From NCBI GenBank assembly GCA_945860915.1, contig CAMARR010000005.1:21018-85017 (forward strand): DNA of 64,000 nt, in the 5' to 3' direction. Positions 61,050 through 64,000 of the stretch are shown here, piece after piece. Each line of letters starts with the position of its first letter. The first letter of the stretch is position 1. Under the pieces are notes generated by a model. It did no database searches. It was not told the origin of the DNA and worked only from the letters and a program-made list of their open reading frames with translations. Made by a program: the position numbers and the translations under genes. The DNA is from Candidatus Kuenenia stuttgartensis (GTDB lineage Bacteria > Planctomycetota > GCA-002687715 > CAIWVZ01).

Positions 61050-61418
61050 TCAGACAACTTCCGAGGCCAGGGAGATAATCTTCATGAAGTTCTTGGCGCG
61101 AAGTTCGCGGGCCACCGCACCGAAGATGCGGGTTCCGCGAGGCTCGTTGGCTGCGTCGAGGAGCACGATTGCGTTTTTGTCAAAACGCACGTAGCTGCCA
61201 TCTTCGCGGCGTACCGCCCGCTTGGTGCGCACCACGACGCCGCGGACGACGTCGCCTTGCTTCACCGTTCCACCCGGGTTTGCCGACTTCACGGAAGCAA
61301 TGATGACATCACCAATGCTCGCGTAACGACGACGGGTTCCCCCGAGTACTTTGATGCACATGACCGTCTTGGCGCCGGTGTTATCGGCGACGTCGAGGTA
61401 TGTTTGCGGTTGAATCAC
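61050..61418 (-). CDS. rplN: 50S ribosomal protein L14
   Basis: A 122-residue L14, highly conserved: [52 protein letters not shown] and [24 protein letters not shown]. It lies between rpsQ and rplX. Confidence 0.98.
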   Translation of the reverse strand: MIQPQTYLDVADNTGAKTVMCIKVLGGTRRRYASIGDVIIASVKSANPGGTVKQGDVVRGVVVRTKRAVRREDGSYVRFDKNAIVLLDAANEPRGTRIFGAVARELRAKNFMKIISLASEVV

Positions 61419-61421
61419 GGA

Positions 61422-61712
61422 TCAACCCCCTTGCGACGCGCTGATGCGCGCCTTCTCGACGATGCGGACGAGGCGAAAACGCTTCGTGCGCGAAAGCGGA
61501 CGGCACTCAACGATCTCTACGCGATCGCCGATACCTGCCTGCTCTTGCTCGTCGTGGGCCTTGAACTGTTGCTTACGACGGACGTACTTGCCGAACACCG
61601 GGTGCTTGACCAGGCGATCTACACGCACGGTAATCGTGCGGTCCATCTTGTCGCTGACGACGGTGCCGATGTAGGAGCGGCGACCGGTTCGTGTTTCGGT
61701 TTCGGGATTCAC
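61422..61712 (-). CDS. rpsQ: 30S ribosomal protein S17
   Basis: A 96-residue S17 with an OB fold: [41 protein letters not shown] and [24 protein letters not shown]. It starts with GTG overlapping the rpmC stop (GTGA), a case of coupling inside the super-operon. Confidence 0.97.
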   Translation of the reverse strand: MNPETETRTGRRSYIGTVVSDKMDRTITVRVDRLVKHPVFGKYVRRKQQFKAHDEQEQAGIGDRVEIVECRPLSRTKRFRLVRIVEKARISASQGG

Positions 61713-61912
61713 TTGGCGGCTCCCTTGTTCCTGCGCACTGAGATCTCAGTGTTGAGACGTGCGATGTTCTTGCGGATCGCACGCAACTGGGAAGGCTGCG
61801 CGATCGTTTCGACGCTGGAGCGGAACTTCGCCTTAAACCCCTCCTCACGGAGGTCGCGAATTTGCTTCGCGATGTCGGCGTCGCTCAGAGCCCGAATCTC
61901 ACCGATCTTCAT
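61709..61912 (-). CDS. rpmC: 50S ribosomal protein L29
   Basis: A 67-residue L29 located at the tunnel exit. It starts [20 protein letters not shown] and contains [19 protein letters not shown], the family signature. The ATG at 61912 gives the standard size; the frame from 61954 runs back into rplP. Confidence 0.95.
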   Translation of the reverse strand: MKIGEIRALSDADIAKQIRDLREEGFKAKFRSSVETIAQPSQLRAIRKNIARLNTEISVRRNKGAAK

Positions 61913-61920
61913 AATCGACC

Positions 61921-62340
61921 TCAGACGTGGTGCCGGCGTTTCAAGAACCGGCAACGGATGGGAAGCTTGTGCGCCGCGCGAAGCAACGCTTGACGGGCAG
62001 TCTCGATGGAGACGCCGCCGATCTCGAACAGCACGGTGCCCGGTTTAACGACCGCGCACCAGTATTCGATGTCGCCTTTGCCCATGCCCATTCGGACTTC
62101 GAGCGGTTTGGCGGTCACCGATTTCTGTGGAAACACGCGGATGAAGATTCGACCTTCACCGCCTAGGAAGTGGCTCGCGGCGATACGCGCAGCTTCAAGC
62201 TGCTTCGCATCGATCCAACCCGGATCCATGGACTGAAGTCCAAATTCACCGAAGCTGACTTCGTTTCCGCGCGTGGCATCGCCTTTGATACGGCCACGTT
62301 GCATCTTGCGATGCTTAACACGCTTGGGCATGAGCGGCAT
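61921..62340 (-). CDS. rplP: 50S ribosomal protein L16
   Basis: A 139-residue L16 at the A-site side of the large subunit. It contains [22 protein letters not shown], the variable middle, [27 protein letters not shown] and VLFEIGGV. An in-frame ATG three codons later (62331) is an alternative start. Confidence 0.97.
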   Translation of the reverse strand: MPLMPKRVKHRKMQRGRIKGDATRGNEVSFGEFGLQSMDPGWIDAKQLEAARIAASHFLGGEGRIFIRVFPQKSVTAKPLEVRMGMGKGDIEYWCAVVKPGTVLFEIGGVSIETARQALLRAAHKLPIRCRFLKRRHHV

Positions 62341-62357
62341 TGGTCGCTCTCCTCAGC

Positions 62358-63071
62358 TCAGTTCCCAGCCTCACGGGGACCAGAACCCTCGCGCACGGGT
62401 GCGCGTCGCGGCCCGGGGGCCGCTTGGGGTTTGGAATCCCGGTGAAGACCGAGGAAAATCCAACACTTAATGCCGATGTGACCGTAAGCGGTGTTCGCCT
62501 CCGTAAAACCCCACGAGATATTCGCGTCGAGGTTTTGCAGAGGAAGCCGACCCTGTTGGGACTGCTCACACTTAGCGATCTCAGCGCCACCTAGGCGACC
62601 CGAGAGCATGACCTTCACGCCCTTCGCACCTGCATTCATGGTGGTCTGAATTGTCTTCTTGATCACGCGCCGGAACGGCTGGCGCTTCTCAACTTGCTCG
62701 CGCATCGACTCGGCCACGAGTTGAGCATTCAACTCCGGACGGTTGACTTCCGAGAGGGTGAGACGGACCTTGCGGCCCTTGTCGGCGACGATCTTCTCGA
62801 TCTCCGCCTGAATCTCGTTGAGCTTCGCGCCCTTCTTACCGATGAGAATTCCCGGGCGCGCCGAGTGCACGATCACGGTCGTGGTGTCCCCGTTGCGCTC
62901 GATCTCAATCATCGAGATGCCCGCGAAGGAGTACTGCTTCTTCAGGTGGGCTCTAATAACTTGGTCTTCCTTCAGGATGCGCGGGAAGTCCTTTTTAGTG
63001 GCATTCCAACGGGAGCGCCAGCGCTCCGTCACACCGATGCGGAAACCGAGTGGGTGTACTTTTTGTCCCAT
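62358..63071 (-). CDS. rpsC: 30S ribosomal protein S3
   Basis: A 237-residue S3 at the mRNA entry site. MGQKVHPLGFRIGVTERWRSRW opens it, the KH domain has VIVHSARPGILIGKKGAKLN and the core has GVKVMLSGRLGGAEIAKCE. The C-terminal part is a little longer than usual, with a basic tail. Confidence 0.97.
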   Translation of the reverse strand: MGQKVHPLGFRIGVTERWRSRWNATKKDFPRILKEDQVIRAHLKKQYSFAGISMIEIERNGDTTTVIVHSARPGILIGKKGAKLNEIQAEIEKIVADKGRKVRLTLSEVNRPELNAQLVAESMREQVEKRQPFRRVIKKTIQTTMNAGAKGVKVMLSGRLGGAEIAKCEQSQQGRLPLQNLDANISWGFTEANTAYGHIGIKCWIFLGLHRDSKPQAAPGPRRAPVREGSGPREAGN

Positions 63072-63075
63072 AGAA

Positions 63076-63522
63076 TCAATCCCCCTTCGGCGCCTTGGAC
63101 GCCGACTCGCTGCTCTTGGCTACGCGACGGCCGCGCGGCTTGCGGGCGGTCTCGCTGACACCGAGAACGACGATGAGGTGGCTGGTGCGCTTGCGAATCG
63201 GCCGAGCGCGTCCCTGAGGACCAGGGCGGAAACGCATCCGGCGTTGCTTGAGCGGACCTTCATTCGCCTGAACCGACTTAACGAAGAGGCCATTCAGATC
63301 AGCGAGGCCGCCCTGACGGGCGTTGGCAACCGCGGACTCAATGACTTTCGCGAAGAGAACCGACGCACGACGGTTCACAAAGCGGAGTTGTTCGAGCGCA
63401 GCGTTCACGGACTTGCCGCGAACGAGCGTTGCGATGAGCTTGGCCTTGCGAGCGGTCACCGGCGCGTAGTTGTGGGACGCGCGGTAGGGCTCATTTCCGA
63501 TGCCGTGACAATTACTTGGCAT
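63076..63522 (-). CDS. rplV: 50S ribosomal protein L22
   Basis: A 148-residue L22 lining the exit tunnel. It has [30 protein letters not shown] and [28 protein letters not shown] (loop and strand). The start overlaps rpsS by 11 bases. The C-terminal basic extension ([21 protein letters not shown]) is longer than in E. coli. Confidence 0.96.
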   Translation of the reverse strand: MPSNCHGIGNEPYRASHNYAPVTARKAKLIATLVRGKSVNAALEQLRFVNRRASVLFAKVIESAVANARQGGLADLNGLFVKSVQANEGPLKQRRMRFRPGPQGRARPIRKRTSHLIVVLGVSETARKPRGRRVAKSSESASKAPKGD

Positions 63523-63802
63523 TGGTTTCCCCCTTCTTGTTGTCGCCGTGACCGCGGAATGTGCGGGTCGGGGCGAACTCGCCGAGCTTGTGCCCTACCA
63601 TCTCTTCCGTCACGTAGACCTTTTGAAAGGTTCTGCCGTTGTGGACGAGATAGGTGGTGCCGATGAACTCGGGAGTAATCGTGCAAGCACGATTCCATGT
63701 CTTGATGCCTTCGGCGGCGCGCTTGGGATTGTCCTTGAACGCACGCGTGCGTGCGAGGATGCGCTCGTCGACGTACGGGCCCTTCTTTGTGGAACGGCTC
63801 AT
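63512..63802 (-). CDS. rpsS: 30S ribosomal protein S19
   Basis: A 96-residue S19 of the subunit head. [19 protein letters not shown], then [46 protein letters not shown], is canonical. It is three bases after rplB. Confidence 0.97.
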   Translation of the reverse strand: MSRSTKKGPYVDERILARTRAFKDNPKRAAEGIKTWNRACTITPEFIGTTYLVHNGRTFQKVYVTEEMVGHKLGEFAPTRTFRGHGDNKKGETNAK

Positions 63803-63805
63803 GGA

Positions 63806-64000
63806 TTACCTTGCCTTCTTGCGGCCGCGCACGATGAAGCGGTTCGAGGCCGCCTTCTTCTTGCGTGTGTTTCCGCCCTTGGCCAACTTGCCCCACGGCG
63901 AGACTGGATGACGACCACCATTTCGGCGACCTTCACCACCACCCATCGGGTGGGCGACCGGGTTCTGTGCCGAACCACGGCTCCAAGGACGGATGCCGAG
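63806..64000 (-). CDS. rplB: 50S ribosomal protein L2, C-terminal part (cut by window end)
   Basis: The visible C-terminal 64 residues are typical of L2. They show [22 protein letters not shown] (the peptidyl-transferase-centre loop with the conserved His), then [10 protein letters not shown] and a basic tail. The start lies beyond the right edge. Confidence 0.95.
   Translation of the reverse strand, partial: LGIRPWSRGSAQNPVAHPMGGGEGRRNGGRHPVSPWGKLAKGGNTRKKKAASNRFIVRGRKKAR

Noticed and set aside
60891..62048. A 385-codon open frame on the plus strand across rplX, rplN, rpsQ and rpmC
   Set aside because: The minus-strand ribosomal genes are certain, and the antisense frame has no recognisable protein features.
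1..64000. tRNA genes, CRISPR arrays, insertion sequences, prophage or replication origin
   Set aside because: Reading both strands showed no cloverleaf-like genes, regularly spaced repeats, transposase or integrase frames, and no DnaA-box cluster that I could support; a covariance or repeat search would settle small cases.

Overview
The window is 64 kb of dense, moderately GC-rich bacterial chromosome with about 70 protein genes and no tRNA, rRNA, insertion sequence, prophage or CRISPR array that I can see. It most likely comes from an uncultured or little-studied member of the Planctomycetota. The basis is RpoA starting with the MRxRWRxLELPxRV pattern that I associate with planctomycetes, a division and cell-wall cluster with no ftsA, ftsZ, mraY, murD, murG or murC in place, a ribosomal super-operon without rpmD, and several membrane, zinc-ribbon/TPR and HEAT-repeat proteins of planctomycete type. 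The phylum is an inference and I do not name a genus.

Layout. 1-3307 (minus): three coupled genes resembling the inner-membrane platform of type IV pilus or type II secretion machines, including an actin-like domain fused to a membrane and periplasmic part (GspL/PilM-N style). 3357-7625: family 4 uracil-DNA glycosylase, a small glycosyltransferase, a LytTR regulator with a degenerate receiver, and a large duplicated lipoprotein. 7676-18790: two complete peptide-type ABC importers transcribed divergently from 13.5 kb. The left one has fused ATPases and a permease with a giant insertion. The right one has the classic A-B-C-D-F order. 18787-25273: a zinc-ribbon/helical-repeat protein, an AlgX/AlgJ-like O-acetyltransferase, a multi-spanning acyltransferase, a DoxX-like protein and a TMTC-like glycosyltransferase with TPR repeats. 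25277-31822: ridA, coaD, metG, a sensor histidine kinase and comEC.

31898-45170 (minus): a long envelope and division cluster reading mraZ, rsmH, ftsL, ftsI, murE-like, murF, ftsW, an uncharacterised 89-codon gene, a LysM protein, murB, ftsQ and a 700-residue membrane protein, then rplM and rpsI. Almost every junction is an ATGA or GTGA overlap. The murE-like gene lacks the N-terminal domain, the P-loop lysine and most catalytic signatures of MurE, yet it is intact and translationally coupled to murF. This is the most interesting feature of the window. 45561-51803: upp, three small coupled genes of unknown role, and dnaE.

51853-64000 (minus): the ribosomal super-operon from rplB (cut by the window end) to rplQ, with secY, adk, infA, rpmJ and rpoA, followed by a short membrane-protein gene. 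map and rpmD are absent from their usual places. Where map would sit there is a near-consensus sigma-70 promoter and a structured leader of about 130 nt before infA. Other regulatory signals include MraZ-box-like repeats over the mraZ promoter, a perfect hairpin between mraZ and rsmH, three tandem palindromes before rplM, and a Rho-independent terminator after rpsI.
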